Source: Enterococcus sp. CSURQ0835
Lineage (GTDB): Bacteria; Bacillota; Bacilli; Lactobacillales; Enterococcaceae
Reading direction: 5' to 3'
Length of the DNA stretch: 62,620 bases
Assembly: GCF_902706605.1 (NCBI RefSeq)
Contig: NZ_CACSLH010000016.1
Location: forward strand, 1-62,620
The notes under the pieces were generated by a model. That model ran no database searches, had not been told where the DNA came from, and saw only the letters and a list, made by a program, of their open reading frames with translations. Below are positions 53,439 through 62,620 of this stretch, piece after piece; positions within the stretch are counted from its first letter, which is position 1, and each line of letters begins with the position of its first letter. The position numbers were made by a program, and so were the translations under genes.

Positions 53439-55223
53439 ATGCCTCGAATGCATTTTAGTAAACCACAAGACTTACCGAAACTCTCCTGGAAATTTGTCTC
53501 ACGCATCTTACACTTTTTTGAACACTACAAACTGCAACTAGCCGGGATCATCTTATTGACATTTGGTATCTCACTGTTAGGGTTGGTTCCCCCTTTATTA
53601 TTGCAAAAAATCGTCGACCAAGCGTTACCGCACAAAAATTTGCAGCTGTTGTTTTGGCTCGTCGGTTTTTCCATCACCGCAACGATCGGATTGAACTTGT
53701 TGCAAGTCGCGCAAGGTTATCTCAGCACTTGGGTAGCCAAAAAAATCACTTACAATATCAAAAATCAACTTTATGCTAACTTAAGTCACCAAGCACAAAG
53801 TTTTTTTACGACTGTTAAAGAAGGCGAGATCATCACGCGGCTGACTAGCGATGTCGATGGGATCCAACAAATTTTCCAAACGACTGTCGTCAATGCCTTG
53901 ACCAGTGTTTTTATTTTAGCGACATCACTAATAGCTTTGATCCATTTGAATCCATGGCTAGCACTAGTTAGCATGTTGACGTTACCATTATTTATTTTAC
54001 CGACTCGAAAAGTTGGGCAAGTTCGCTGGCAATTGACTGCGAAAAGTCAAAAAAAATTGAGCCAATTAAACCAACACGTTCAAGAAACATTGAACACTAG
54101 CGGCAGCACCTTGATGAAATTGTTTACCAACGAACCACAAGCGTTGCGTGAATTTAAAACCATCAACCAAGCTGTCACTGCTCTACAACTAAAAGAATCA
54201 TTAGCCGGCCGCTGGTTTCGCATGACACTAGCTGTCTTCACCACGATCGGTCCGATGTTAGTTTACTTAGCAGGTGGTTACTTACTCATCCAAGGCCAGA
54301 TCAGTCTTGGGGGAATCATCACGTTTGCCAGTTTATTGACTCGGATGTACAATCCGGTGATCCAACTGTCTAACATCCAAGTCGATTTTATGAGCTCGTT
54401 TGCATTATTTGATCGGATCTTCGCTTATTTGGATCAAACTTCTCCGATCAAAGAAACAACGGAACCACAAACGCTTTCGACTGAAGATTTTCAATTGGAA
54501 TTTCAAGATGTCAGCTTCCGCTATCAAAATGAATGGGCGTTGCAACATATCCAGCTCACTGTCAAACCGGGGCAAACATTAGCTTTAGTCGGACCATCGG
54601 GTGCTGGAAAATCAACCTTGACTAATTTGATCCCGCGACTGTATGATCCCACGCAAGGCCAAATTTTGTTAGCTGGTCAAAAACTCACAGCTTACGCGCT
54701 GGCTGATTTACGTCAACAGATCGGCGTCGTCACTCAAGAAGCGTATTTATTCAATACGACGATCCGTGAAAATTTATTATACGCTAAACCAGAAGCAACG
54801 GAAGAAGAATTGATCGCTGCTACAAAAGCTGCGTATATCTATGATTTTATCACCCAACTGCCAGCTGGTTTTGAAACAAAAGTCGGAAATCGCGGCGTTC
54901 GCTTATCCGGTGGCGAAAAACAACGACTAGCGATTGCTCGCGTGATCTTAAAAGATCCAAAACTTTTGATTTTAGATGAAGCAACGTCGGCTTTAGATGC
55001 GCTTTCTGAACGCTATGTTCAAAAAGCGATGGATAAATTATTAGAAAATCGGACTAGTATCGTGATCGCACATCGGCTGTCAACGATTCGAGATGCCGAC
55101 CAGATCGCAGTCTTAGAAAAAGGCCGCTTAGTAGAACAAGGGGATCATCAAACACTCTTACAACAAAATGGTCTGTACGCTAAATTGCATGCCACACAAT
55201 TTAATCTAGCAAAATCTGCCTAA
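53439..55223 (+). CDS. Multidrug-type ABC transporter, fused membrane and ATPase half
   Basis: This 594-residue half-transporter of the LmrA/BmrA/MsbA type acts as a homodimer. Six transmembrane helices (about 30-315) are followed by the ATPase domain with Walker A GPSGAGKST, signature RLSGGEKQRLA, Walker B LLILDEATSALD and H-loop IAHRLS. It probably exports drugs or lipids. AAAGGAG precedes the ATG. A divergent MarR protein and two palindromes control it. It ends in a long terminator hairpin. Confidence 0.93.
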   Translation: MPRMHFSKPQDLPKLSWKFVSRILHFFEHYKLQLAGIILLTFGISLLGLVPPLLLQKIVDQALPHKNLQLLFWLVGFSITATIGLNLLQVAQGYLSTWVAKKITYNIKNQLYANLSHQAQSFFTTVKEGEIITRLTSDVDGIQQIFQTTVVNALTSVFILATSLIALIHLNPWLALVSMLTLPLFILPTRKVGQVRWQLTAKSQKKLSQLNQHVQETLNTSGSTLMKLFTNEPQALREFKTINQAVTALQLKESLAGRWFRMTLAVFTTIGPMLVYLAGGYLLIQGQISLGGIITFASLLTRMYNPVIQLSNIQVDFMSSFALFDRIFAYLDQTSPIKETTEPQTLSTEDFQLEFQDVSFRYQNEWALQHIQLTVKPGQTLALVGPSGAGKSTLTNLIPRLYDPTQGQILLAGQKLTAYALADLRQQIGVVTQEAYLFNTTIRENLLYAKPEATEEELIAATKAAYIYDFITQLPAGFETKVGNRGVRLSGGEKQRLAIARVILKDPKLLILDEATSALDALSERYVQKAMDKLLENRTSIVIAHRLSTIRDADQIAVLEKGRLVEQGDHQTLLQQNGLYAKLHATQFNLAKSA

Positions 55224-55226
55224 TAA

Positions 55227-55276
55227 AAAAGCCAGGCTGACTCAGGATCATTTGATCTTGACTCAGTCTGGCTTTT
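55227..55276 (+). terminator. Terminator after the ABC exporter
   Basis: A long imperfect hairpin with outer arms AAAAGCCAG and CTGGCTTTT ends in a short T run and lies between convergent genes; it may serve both. Confidence 0.8.
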
Positions 55277-55307
55277 GACTAACACGCTTTAACTGGCTAT
55301 CACTTTT

Positions 55308-56471
55308 TTAATTGCGATGCATCGGGATCGTGTTATTATTCGGATGCACTAAGAGGTACTGGATCACATCGATATTACTAGCTTGGAAAGATGCCGCACA
55401 AGCTTGTAAATAAAGATCCCACATCCGATAAAAATCTTCTTGTTTATCAGCAATGACTTGATCTTTGACCGCGTGGAAATTTTTCGTCCAATGTTCCAGT
55501 GTCAATTGATAATCACGCCGCAAACTTTCTAGATCAATCACTTGCAGATTCGTTTTTGTAATGTGGTCGACTAATTCAGTCACCCCAGGAATATAGCCAC
55601 CGGGGAAAATATATTTATTGATCCAACCATTTTTCGCACCGCCTTGTTGTCGACTGATGCCATGGATCAAAGCCGTTCCCGTCTTCGCTAGATTTTTTTC
55701 CACCACGTCAAAGTATTCTTGTAGATTTTCAGGCCCGACATGTTCAAACATTCCGACACTGGTGATGTGATCAAATTGATAATCTTTCAAATCACGGTAA
55801 TCCATCAACAGTACGGTCACTTGATCTTCCAAGTGTTCTTGCTGAATGATCGTTTGAATATGCTGGTATTGCTCTTCACTCAAGGTAATCCCAGTCGCTT
55901 TGACTTGGTATTCTTTTGCTGCCGTTAAGATCAATGTGCCCCACCCACAACCGATATCCAACAAAGTCTCACCGGGTTTGATAAATAATTTATCTAAAAT
56001 ATGGTGCACTTTATTGATCTGGGCTTGCTCTAATGTATCTTGCGGCGTTTTAAAATACGCACACGAATACGTCAATGTGTTGTCTAACCACAGCTCATAA
56101 AAATCATTTCCTAAATCATAATGACTATGGATATCGGCAGCTGATTGTTTTTTCGTGTGTTTTTCTTTCGGCATGAATTTTTTGAACTTATTGTTGTGTA
56201 AAAAACCTTCCGCCTGATTGTAGACATCGTAGATCAGCTCTTGTAAGCTTCCGACGATCTCAATCTTTTTTTCCATGTAAGCTTCCCCAAGTGCGATCGA
56301 AGCATTGTTCAATAACTCTTTGACTGGAATCTTTTCATGAAAAATAATTTTGAAGACCGGTTCGCCTTCCCCTTCACCATATTCTTTGACTGAGCCATCC
56401 CAATACGTGACCTCCGTCTTTTTAGAAAAAGATGGTTTGAATAGTTGATTGTAAACTTCTTTGTCTAACAT
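55308..56471 (-). CDS. cfa: Cyclopropane-fatty-acyl-phospholipid synthase
   Basis: Cfa adds a methylene from SAM across double bonds of unsaturated acyl chains in membrane phospholipids, helping acid tolerance. The 387-residue protein has an N-terminal lipid-binding domain (1-105), then the methyltransferase with [21 protein letters not shown] in parts, SAM loop [18 protein letters not shown] and [11 protein letters not shown]. The start at 56471 follows GGGGGG. It lies near fatty-acid and glycolipid genes. Confidence 0.95.
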   Translation of the reverse strand: MLDKEVYNQLFKPSFSKKTEVTYWDGSVKEYGEGEGEPVFKIIFHEKIPVKELLNNASIALGEAYMEKKIEIVGSLQELIYDVYNQAEGFLHNNKFKKFMPKEKHTKKQSAADIHSHYDLGNDFYELWLDNTLTYSCAYFKTPQDTLEQAQINKVHHILDKLFIKPGETLLDIGCGWGTLILTAAKEYQVKATGITLSEEQYQHIQTIIQQEHLEDQVTVLLMDYRDLKDYQFDHITSVGMFEHVGPENLQEYFDVVEKNLAKTGTALIHGISRQQGGAKNGWINKYIFPGGYIPGVTELVDHITKTNLQVIDLESLRRDYQLTLEHWTKNFHAVKDQVIADKQEDFYRMWDLYLQACAASFQASNIDVIQYLLVHPNNNTIPMHRN

Positions 56472-56577
56472 AATTTCCCCCCGCAAATTTTGGTTACTCC
56501 TTATCATCCGCCAAAATCGTCAGAAGTTCAAATGATATGATCAGTTTTTGGAATAGAAGTCGCTAGTTTGAAGTAAT

Positions 56578-56600
56578 AAAAAAAACGGGTCTCCCCGTTT
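56578..56600 (-). terminator. Terminator after ykuJ
   Basis: A perfect 7-bp stem (56583-56589 with 56594-56600) is followed by eight T residues on the minus strand. Confidence 0.9.
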
Positions 56601-56829
56601 ATTGAATCAAATCATAAATTTCCATTGCGACAATATCGATATTGTCGAACTGATAAGATTGCTTACTGTCACTTTCAGTCAATTCAAAAGTCTCAGTTGA
56701 ACTGTCATAGGTCACGGTACATTTCTCAACGCCTTCTTTTTCAAAACGGCGAACTTGTATTTCGTTGTCGGTCGATTCCGTCATCGCTTCTAAGCGTCTA
56801 ATGATGGCAACTAACTGTGAGTGTTGCAT
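56599..56829 (-). CDS. ykuJ: YkuJ family protein (DUF1797)
   Basis: This 76-residue protein matches the YkuJ family by its layout: an N-terminal helix with QLVAIIRRLEAM, a beta sheet with FEKEGVEKCTVTYD and TFEL, and the tail YQFDNIDIVAMEIYDLIQ. The function is unknown. Homologues occur widely in Firmicutes. GGGAGG lies before the ATG. Confidence 0.85.
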   Translation of the reverse strand: MQHSQLVAIIRRLEAMTESTDNEIQVRRFEKEGVEKCTVTYDSSTETFELTESDSKQSYQFDNIDIVAMEIYDLIQ

Positions 56830-56941
56830 CTAGATGCCTCCCTTCCAATAATTCTGTTTTATTGTATCAAATCGGTCGCGATCTTGCATTCTTTTTCATT
56901 AAAATCTTTTCTAATTTTTCGCGAAGATTGAATTCCGCGGT

Positions 56942-57826
56942 TTATTTTTTCGGCGCACCAGTTGGCCACCACAATTTGATCAATGCTTGGGTCCCATCAT
57001 TTTCAAAACCTTGATCCGCTAATTTTTTATAAAGTTGTTCCGCTAAAGCCGTTGCTGGAAGATCCAGCTCCATTTTTTTAGCTTCGTCTAGTGCGATCTT
57101 CAAATCCTTGATAAAATGTTTGACAAAAAAGCCCGGCGAATAATTTTGCGCTAAGATCCGCGGTACATAATTTTCCATCGACCAGTTTTGGGCACCGCCG
57201 CCACTCAATGTTGCTAAAACTTTTTCTAAATCAAGTCCCGCTTTTTGCGCGTAGACTAACATCTCAGTCAAGCCTGTCATCGTACCGGCAATCATGATTT
57301 GATTGGCCATCTTCGTATGTTGACCGCGTCCTGCTGTTCCTTGAAGGGTATACGATTTTCCCATGACTTTAAAAAGCGGCAATACTTTTTGATACGCTGT
57401 TTCACTGCCGCCTGCCATAATGGTGAGCGTTGCGTTTTTCGCGCCAACATCACCACCAGAGACTGGTGCATCTAGTGCATCCGCACCTTTTTCAACCGCT
57501 GTTTTTTGGATCTCTTTGGCTAACGTCGGCGTAGAAGTCGTTAAATCGACAAGTACTTTGCCACTTATTTCCGCCTGAAAGATCCCTTGTTCACCGTAAT
57601 AAACTTCTTTAACATCTTGTGGATACCCCACCATCGTAAAAATAATCTCCGCTGCTTGTGCAACTTGTTCTGGCGTATCTTGCCAAACAGCTCCTTGTGC
57701 TATTAGTTCGGCGGTTTTACTTTTCGTTCGATTGTACACTACGACTTCATGATCGGCTTGCAACAGATTTTTCACGATCGCCTTGCCCATCACACCTGTT
57801 CCGATAAAACCTAATTTCATTTGCAT
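56942..57826 (-). CDS. Beta-hydroxyacid dehydrogenase family NAD(P)-binding protein
   Basis: This 294-residue enzyme of the 3-hydroxyisobutyrate/tartronate-semialdehyde reductase family has the Rossmann loop GFIGTGVMGKAIVKN, the substrate-binding VDLTTSTPT and APVSGGDVGAKNATLTIMAGG in parts, and the catalytic Lys in KMANQIM. The ATG at 57820 has better spacing from GGAGG than the one at 57826. The physiological substrate is unknown; succinic semialdehyde and other small aldehydes are family candidates. Confidence 0.9.
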   Translation of the reverse strand: MQMKLGFIGTGVMGKAIVKNLLQADHEVVVYNRTKSKTAELIAQGAVWQDTPEQVAQAAEIIFTMVGYPQDVKEVYYGEQGIFQAEISGKVLVDLTTSTPTLAKEIQKTAVEKGADALDAPVSGGDVGAKNATLTIMAGGSETAYQKVLPLFKVMGKSYTLQGTAGRGQHTKMANQIMIAGTMTGLTEMLVYAQKAGLDLEKVLATLSGGGAQNWSMENYVPRILAQNYSPGFFVKHFIKDLKIALDEAKKMELDLPATALAEQLYKKLADQGFENDGTQALIKLWWPTGAPKK

Positions 57827-57838
57827 ATCCTCCTCATC

Positions 57839-57877
57839 AAAAAGAATCCACCTCTAGTATAACGTAAGCGGTGGATT
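57839..57877 (-). terminator. Terminator after bgsB
   Basis: An 8-bp stem (57845-57852 with 57870-57877) with a 17-base loop is followed by TCTTTTT on the minus strand. The loop carries a -10-like TATACT, perhaps for the next gene. Confidence 0.6.
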
Positions 57878-57884
57878 TAAGCTG

Positions 57885-59114
57885 TCATTTGTTTTCTGGA
57901 TTTTTTAAAGCTAGTTTTATTTTACGCCGCGTCGTTGTTTCATAATCTTCCGCTTTACATTGCGTCTCGTAGTATTTCAACATATCACAGTAAAATGCTT
58001 CCACCTGCTTGCCAAAATGTTCAGCGGAAACTTCTAGCAATTTCTGACTTTGGACGGCTAGATCAAATGGAATCGCTTGTTCCATATAAGCTAGTAGCGT
58101 CGAGGCAAACTCTTCGTCTGCAGTAAACGTCACTCCTAAGTGTTCATCGTCGATCAGCTGATCTAAATAATCATTGCCTTTGACGACACACTGCGTTCCG
58201 GACGCAATCGATTCAGCATACGTCAAACCTTGTGTTTCCGAAGATGACGCACTGACAAAGTAATCCGCAGCCCGATAGTAATAGGCGACGCGATCATTTG
58301 GTACTTCACCGGTAAACTGGACAACTTCAGTTAATTTTTCTGCCACAACTAACTGTCGCAACGCTTCTTGATAAGGCCCTTTCCCCACGATCACTAAGCG
58401 AGCAGCGGGCTCTTTAGCCACTACTTTAGAAAACTCACGTACGATCGCTTGGATATTCTTTTCGTATGAGACGCGACTCAAAGACAAGATCATTTTTTGT
58501 TCTGGTGTGATACCTAGTTCACGCCGCAATGCGCTAGTCTGCGTGAGGGTGATCTCCGGACGTTTGAAACGTTCTACTTCGATCCCCGTCGGAATAATTC
58601 GCATCGGGATATCCACACCGTAACGCGCTAATGTTTCTACTACGCGTTTACTCGGACAGATCACACCCGTTGAGTGATTGACAAAAATTCGCACGAAGCG
58701 CTTCACATGAGAGGGTCTGACCACTTTTCCGTTGGCGATATAATGCAAGTAATCTTCATACATCGTGTGATACGTATGAATGACGGGTACATGCAACCGA
58801 TTTGCTACCATTTTTCCTAAAAAACCTGCGCCAAACTCAGTGTGAGTATGAATGATATCCAACTGTAATTCTTTTGCGATTTGATAAGCAAAAAAAATCC
58901 CCCGCACGACGATCCGCCGATCTTTGAATGACACAAACGGGACGCTTGGCATCCGCACAATATCTTTTTCAAATTCGTCAGCATCCGGATCAGTCGTCGT
59001 AAAAATATAAACTTCATGGCCTAACTTTTCTAATTCTTCTTTGAGTGTTTTAATCGAAGTCGACACGCCACTGACTTGTGGAAAATAAGTATCTGTAAAA
59101 AAACCAATCCGCAC
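57885..59114 (-). CDS. bgsB: GT4-family glucosyltransferase, probable diacylglycerol glucosyltransferase BgsB
   Basis: This 409-residue GT-B enzyme resembles monoglucosyl-diacylglycerol synthases: it starts MRIGFFTDTYFPQVSGVSTS and has HTHTEFGAGFLG and the nucleotide-sugar site SSSETQGLTYAE with the EX7E motif. In Enterococcus faecalis BgsB glucosylates diacylglycerol and BgsA adds the second glucose, making the anchor of lipoteichoic acid. The start is GTG, 7 bases after GGAGG. It follows bgsA by 15 bases. Which of the two acts first is inferred from length and similarity. Confidence 0.85.
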   Translation of the reverse strand: MRIGFFTDTYFPQVSGVSTSIKTLKEELEKLGHEVYIFTTTDPDADEFEKDIVRMPSVPFVSFKDRRIVVRGIFFAYQIAKELQLDIIHTHTEFGAGFLGKMVANRLHVPVIHTYHTMYEDYLHYIANGKVVRPSHVKRFVRIFVNHSTGVICPSKRVVETLARYGVDIPMRIIPTGIEVERFKRPEITLTQTSALRRELGITPEQKMILSLSRVSYEKNIQAIVREFSKVVAKEPAARLVIVGKGPYQEALRQLVVAEKLTEVVQFTGEVPNDRVAYYYRAADYFVSASSSETQGLTYAESIASGTQCVVKGNDYLDQLIDDEHLGVTFTADEEFASTLLAYMEQAIPFDLAVQSQKLLEVSAEHFGKQVEAFYCDMLKYYETQCKAEDYETTTRRKIKLALKNPENK

Positions 59115-59129
59115 TCTGATTCCTCCAAA

Positions 59130-60173
59130 CTATCTCATGACTTTTTCGTAAATCGCTTGATCATATCCCCGTCCCAAAACTTTTTGGTAGACCGCTTGCA
59201 ATTCTAGACCGATCTCTTGGATACTTTTACTTTGTGCCGTTTTAAAACCTGCTTGGGCTACAGGAAGATCTTTTTGTTTCGTCAATCGTGCGATCAAATC
59301 GATAAAGTCTTGATTTGTCTGACCCATATAGCAATTTTTTTGATCAACTAGCCAGCCTTCATAAACCGGAATGTCACGCACTAGAACTTGCTGCTTACTG
59401 GCTAAAGCTTCTAAGACGACGATTCCTTCTGTCTCTTCATAAGAAGGAAAGAAAAATAAGTCTGCACCTGAGTAAGCTCCTTCAATGATCTCGCCACTGA
59501 TGTAGCCTGGAAAAAGGACATTTTGCGGATGATCATGCAATACGATTTGACGGATGTCTCGCGGGATCGAATACAATGGGACTTCCCCAAACCAAATGAA
59601 TGTATAGTCTGGAAACTGGCGCGCGATCTCAACAAAATCCAGCAAGCCTTTCCGTTTAAAAAACAACCCGACACTGATCACGACTTTTTGTTTTGGCTGC
59701 AAGTGAAAATAAGTACGAAACGCTGCTTCTTTTTTTTCAGTTGGATAATATTTTTGTAGATCGATCCCATTTGAAATCGCAGCGATCGGTTGTTTGATGC
59801 CATAATTTTTCAGCAGGCGCCGAGCATAGGGCGTCGGGGTGATCAAGTGATCCGCTTGCTCATACAAATAAACTAACCATTTTTTGACCAAAGGCGCTAA
59901 TTGATTTGAACCGACAAATGAATTTTTAAAATCTTCTTCAGTTGAATGCGCATGGTAAATCACTTTTTTGCCAGCTGCTTTAGCTTGCTTGACTTTTAAT
60001 AAACTTTTGAGGCCATACGTATTGATATGTAACAGGTCATAATCGGTGCAGGCAGCATCGGTCGTGTAATCGATCCCGACTGTCGCTAACGCTCGTTTTT
60101 GATGTTTCAAAGCGTTTCCGATTCCAGATTTTCCGATCACGTTTTGGCCTTCAAAATACAATAAAACTTTCAC
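59130..60173 (-). CDS. bgsA: GT4-family glucosyltransferase, probable glycolipid BgsA
   Basis: This 347-residue GT-B enzyme is like BgsA of Enterococcus and CpoA of pneumococcus, which add a second sugar to monoglucosyl-diacylglycerol. It starts MKVLLYFEGQNVIGKSGIGNA in parts, contains VIYHAHSTEEDF, and has the EX7E donor site in PSYEETEGIVVLEALA. The start is GTG, 7 bases after AGGAGG. It is the first gene of the bgsA-bgsB pair. Loss of such enzymes alters membrane fluidity, biofilm and lipoteichoic acid length. Confidence 0.85.
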   Translation of the reverse strand: MKVLLYFEGQNVIGKSGIGNALKHQKRALATVGIDYTTDAACTDYDLLHINTYGLKSLLKVKQAKAAGKKVIYHAHSTEEDFKNSFVGSNQLAPLVKKWLVYLYEQADHLITPTPYARRLLKNYGIKQPIAAISNGIDLQKYYPTEKKEAAFRTYFHLQPKQKVVISVGLFFKRKGLLDFVEIARQFPDYTFIWFGEVPLYSIPRDIRQIVLHDHPQNVLFPGYISGEIIEGAYSGADLFFFPSYEETEGIVVLEALASKQQVLVRDIPVYEGWLVDQKNCYMGQTNQDFIDLIARLTKQKDLPVAQAGFKTAQSKSIQEIGLELQAVYQKVLGRGYDQAIYEKVMR

Positions 60174-60201
60174 TGCCGCGCCTCCTTTTACTCTGCCTAT
60201 T

Positions 60202-60210
60202 ATTATAACA
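60202..60210 (-). promoter_or_regulatory. Extended -10 promoter of bgsA-bgsB
   Basis: TGTTATAAT lies about 29 bases before the bgsA start, with TTGATA upstream at a long 20-base spacing. Confidence 0.5.
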
Positions 60211-60284
60211 CAGCACTTTGGCTATTTTATCAAACTTAAATCTTAAATCAATAGTAGAACGGATCTTCTGCCATTTTTCTAAAA

Positions 60285-60321
60285 AATAAAAAAGTTGGAG
60301 CTAAATGTTTCAGCCCCAACT
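60285..60321 (-). terminator. Terminator of ptsHI
   Basis: A 10-bp stem with one G-U pair (60293-60302 with 60312-60321) is followed by seven or more T residues on the minus strand. Confidence 0.9.
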
Positions 60322-60330
60322 AATCTAGTT

Positions 60331-62058
60331 TTATTTTACGTATTGTTCGACTAATGCAACGACTTCTTCCATCGTATCGCATTCTTTCAAGGCTTTATCA
60401 GCTAGTTCAGCCATGTCAGTCGTTGAAAGTTTTTTCATCAAGCTACGTGTTTTAAGCACTGAAGTCGCACTCATTGAGAATTCATCTAAGCCCATTCCCA
60501 TCAAAAGCGGTACCGCAGTTTGATCGCCGGCCATCTCGCCACACATACCAGCCCATTTACCTTCAGCGTGAGCTGCGTCAATCACGTTTTTGATCAAACG
60601 CAAGATCGATGGATTGTAAGGCTGATACAAGTAAGAAACTTGTTCATTCATTCGATCAGCTGCCATCGTGTATTGGATCAAATCATTCGTTCCAATACTG
60701 AAGAAATCAACTTCTTTAGCAAATTTATCTGCTAACACAGCGGCTGCTGGAATCTCGATCATGATCCCAACTTGGATCGAATCAGAGATCTTCACGCCTT
60801 CTTTGACTAATTTTGCTTTTTCTTCATCAAACAATTTCTTAGCTGCTCTAAATTCTTTCAACGTCGCTACCATTGGGAACATGATGCGTAAGTTTCCGAA
60901 TGCAGACGCCCGCAATAATGCACGTAATTGTGTCCGGAACATGCCGTCACCTAATTCAGACAAGCTGATCCGCAACGCCCGGTAACCTAAGAATGGATTC
61001 ATTTCATGCGGTAATTTTAAATAGTTCAATTCTTTATCGCCACCGATATCCATCGTCCGCACAACGACTGGTTTGTCGCCCATGCCTTCAAGAACCGCTT
61101 TGTACGCTTCGAATTGATCTTCTTCAGTTGGAAAGTCCGGTGAGTCCATGTAAAGGAATTCAGTTCGGTACAAGCCGATTGCTTCTGCTCCGTTGTTATG
61201 GACACCTTCAAGATCTTTAGGCGTTCCGATATTAGCCGCAAGTTCGAAATGTTTGCCATCTGCGGTCACGGTTTCAGCTTCTTTTAATTTCTCCCATTCT
61301 GCTTTTTGGGCAGCGTAGTCTTCGCCAGCTTTTTTAAACTCAGCTGCTTGCTCGTCAGTTGGGTTTACGATGACTTCACCGATGATCCCATTGACAGCTA
61401 ACTGATCACCGACTTTGACTTTGGCTGTAATCTCTTTAGTCCCAACAATCGCTGGGATCTCTAATGAACGCGCCATGATCGCAGAGTGGGAAGTCCGTCC
61501 GCCGATATCAGTTACAAACGCTTTAACAAAATTTTTGTCTAATTGCGCCGTATCACTTGGTGTTAAATCGTGTGCTACTACGACTACTTCTTCATCAATC
61601 ATTGAAGGGTCAGGTAACGTTACCCCTAATAAATGCGCCATCACACGTTTGGTCACGTCTTTGATGTCGGCTGCACGTTCTTGCATATAAGCGTTGTCAT
61701 CCATCGCTTCGAACATGCCGATGTACATGTCAGTCACTTCTTTTAAAGCGGCTTCTGCATTGACTTTATTGTCTTTAATATGTGAATTGATTTGACCGAT
61801 CATCTCTGGATCTGAAAGAACCATTAAATGCGCGTCAAAAACTTGTGCTTCTTCTTCGCCTAAGCTTTTTGCTGCTTTATCACGGATTTTTTGTAATTCA
61901 GCAGAAGAAGCTGCCAAAGCATCTGCTAAACGCTTTTCTTCGGCAGCTGTATCTTCCACACTTTTCTTATCGAAAGACAAATCCGGTTGAACTAGCAAGT
62001 AAGCTTTCGCAACGGCAACCCCGTCACTAGCGGCAATACCTTTTAGCATTTCAACCAT
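60331..62058 (-). CDS. ptsI: Phosphoenolpyruvate-protein phosphotransferase (enzyme I)
   Basis: Enzyme I takes phosphate from phosphoenolpyruvate and passes it to HPr, starting PTS sugar uptake. The 575-residue protein has the active His in [13 protein letters not shown] (about residue 189-190), the PEP-binding Arg in [23 protein letters not shown], and the catalytic Cys in [10 protein letters not shown]. The start codon overlaps the ptsH stop as TAATG. A second ATG 3 codons in is possible. Confidence 0.98.
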   Translation of the reverse strand: MVEMLKGIAASDGVAVAKAYLLVQPDLSFDKKSVEDTAAEEKRLADALAASSAELQKIRDKAAKSLGEEEAQVFDAHLMVLSDPEMIGQINSHIKDNKVNAEAALKEVTDMYIGMFEAMDDNAYMQERAADIKDVTKRVMAHLLGVTLPDPSMIDEEVVVVAHDLTPSDTAQLDKNFVKAFVTDIGGRTSHSAIMARSLEIPAIVGTKEITAKVKVGDQLAVNGIIGEVIVNPTDEQAAEFKKAGEDYAAQKAEWEKLKEAETVTADGKHFELAANIGTPKDLEGVHNNGAEAIGLYRTEFLYMDSPDFPTEEDQFEAYKAVLEGMGDKPVVVRTMDIGGDKELNYLKLPHEMNPFLGYRALRISLSELGDGMFRTQLRALLRASAFGNLRIMFPMVATLKEFRAAKKLFDEEKAKLVKEGVKISDSIQVGIMIEIPAAAVLADKFAKEVDFFSIGTNDLIQYTMAADRMNEQVSYLYQPYNPSILRLIKNVIDAAHAEGKWAGMCGEMAGDQTAVPLLMGMGLDEFSMSATSVLKTRSLMKKLSTTDMAELADKALKECDTMEEVVALVEQYVK

Positions 62059-62324
62059 TATTCAGATAGTCCCTCTTTCTTCATTGTTTCGACGATTGCT
62101 TCCATTGCTTCTTTTTCGTCAGCGCCTTCAGCAGAGATCGTAACGTCAGAACCTTGGCCAACACCTAAAGACATAACGCCCATGATTGATTTTAGGTTAA
62201 CTGATTTTCCTTTATACTCTAAGTTGATATCTGAGTTAAATTTGCTTGCAGTTTGCACTAGTAATGTTGCTGGGCGTGCGTGGATCCCTGTTTCTGCTAC
62301 TACGTGAAAATCTTTTTTTTCCAT
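62058..62324 (-). CDS. ptsH: Phosphocarrier protein HPr
   Basis: HPr relays phosphate between enzyme I and the sugar-specific EIIs and, when phosphorylated on Ser46, acts with CcpA in catabolite repression. The 88-residue protein has His15 in [10 protein letters not shown] and Ser46 in [19 protein letters not shown] precedes the ATG. It is the first gene of the ptsHI operon. Confidence 0.98.
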   Translation of the reverse strand: MEKKDFHVVAETGIHARPATLLVQTASKFNSDINLEYKGKSVNLKSIMGVMSLGVGQGSDVTISAEGADEKEAMEAIVETMKKEGLSE

Positions 62325-62412
62325 ATTGACCGTTCTCCTTTATATAAGAAAATTAATTAGTTATGTTAGGGTTTCGTGACAAAGCTTGGCTTTAACACCC
62401 CTTCATTTCTAA

Positions 62413-62441
62413 AGGTTACCATTTTTTTACTTTTGATACAA
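62413..62441 (-). promoter_or_regulatory. Possible promoter of ptsHI
   Basis: The minus strand has -35 TTGTAT, a 17-base spacer and -10 TAACCT about 90 bases before ptsH. I see no convincing catabolite-response element. Confidence 0.45.
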
Positions 62442-62616
62442 CAATTTTAGCTGAAATATTCTAACAAAATGTATCCCTTTTCTTTTATTTTATTCCACTA
62501 GTGTTGCAAAGAACTTCAAATCATTAAAAGCATTGCTATAAAGCTATTCATGTACAAAAAAATCCTTTATACTGTTCTCGGATGACTTATCCAAGACCAA
62601 TAAAAAGGACCTACGC

Positions 62617-62620
62617 ATGG
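62617..62620 (+). other. Possible start of a divergent gene, cut by the window end
   Basis: The window ends in ATGG, 9 bases after AAAAAGGA, a fair ribosome site. Only the start codon is visible, so the product cannot be named. Confidence 0.3.

Noticed and set aside
112-62508. A 13-base inverted match (TGCAACACTAGTG near the start of the window and CACTAGTGTTGCA near its end), resembling element ends
   Set aside because: In a window of this size several 13-base inverted matches are expected by chance, and the genes between are core chromosome with no integrase or transposase.

Overview
The window looks like core chromosome of a low-GC Gram-positive coccus of the Lactobacillales, most probably Enterococcus or a close relative in the Enterococcaceae. 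The reasons are an IreB-RuvX-YrzB operon, an adjacent pair of BgsA/BgsB-type glycolipid glucosyltransferases near a FabT-headed fab-acc operon, GlnR/GlnA with a GlnR box, a CtsR box before clpP, a Thr T-box before thrS, HelD, YkuJ, and strong AGGAGG ribosome sites. I see no phage, integrase, insertion sequence, CRISPR array or rRNA. Most genes lie on the minus strand.

Layout. 0.4-4.2 kb: a peptidase C26 amidase, an aldo/keto reductase and a NatAB-like ABC exporter. 4.5-10.2 kb: DNA repair and division genes (uvrC, trxA, mutS2, cvpA, zapA). 10.4-13.9 kb: yrzB-ruvX-ireB, an isochorismatase-family hydrolase, and glnR-glnA. 14-18.9 kb: ynbB-hflX-miaA-glycerophosphodiesterase-unknown membrane protein. 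19-19.6 kb: clpP under CtsR. 19.6-23.6 kb: a folate cluster (folB-folK-folE-HAM1 pyrophosphatase-folP) that runs on into an NfeD-like OB protein and an SPFH protein. 23.9-26.4 kb: a CPBP protease, a small membrane-protein gene broken by an in-frame TGA, tRNA-Gly(CCC), a thioredoxin-like protein, rpmG and glutathione peroxidase. 26.5-31.4 kb: a class B PBP, thrS with its T-box, and a tautomerase. 31.6-33.9 kb: helD. 34-40.4 kb: yebC, tmcAL and the yqeG-yqeH-yhbY-nadD-yqeK-rsfS-yqeM ribosome-assembly/NAD operon. 40.6-43.9 kb: a polar amino-acid ABC importer with two paralogous binding proteins. 44-52.6 kb: the complete type II fatty-acid operon fabT-fabH-acpP-fabD-fabG-fabF-accB-fabZ-accC-accD-accA, without an enoyl-ACP reductase. 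52.8-55.2 kb: a MarR regulator divergent from an LmrA-type exporter. 55.3-60.2 kb: cfa, ykuJ, a beta-hydroxyacid dehydrogenase and bgsB/bgsA. 60.3-62.3 kb: ptsI-ptsH.

Functionally, 44-60 kb is a membrane-lipid neighbourhood: acyl-chain synthesis under FabT, cyclopropanation by Cfa, and glycolipid head groups by BgsA/BgsB. The regulatory sites are unusually readable: CtsR, GlnR, FabT and a MarR-type palindrome pair, a T-box, and many clean terminators. The points most worth a second look are an apparent non-AUG start for rsfS, the missing fabK with a hairpin in its place, the TGA-interrupted small gene, the HAM1 enzyme inside the folate cluster, the NfeD-SPFH pair appended to it, and the two binding proteins for one transporter. 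I found no convincing wholly new system.
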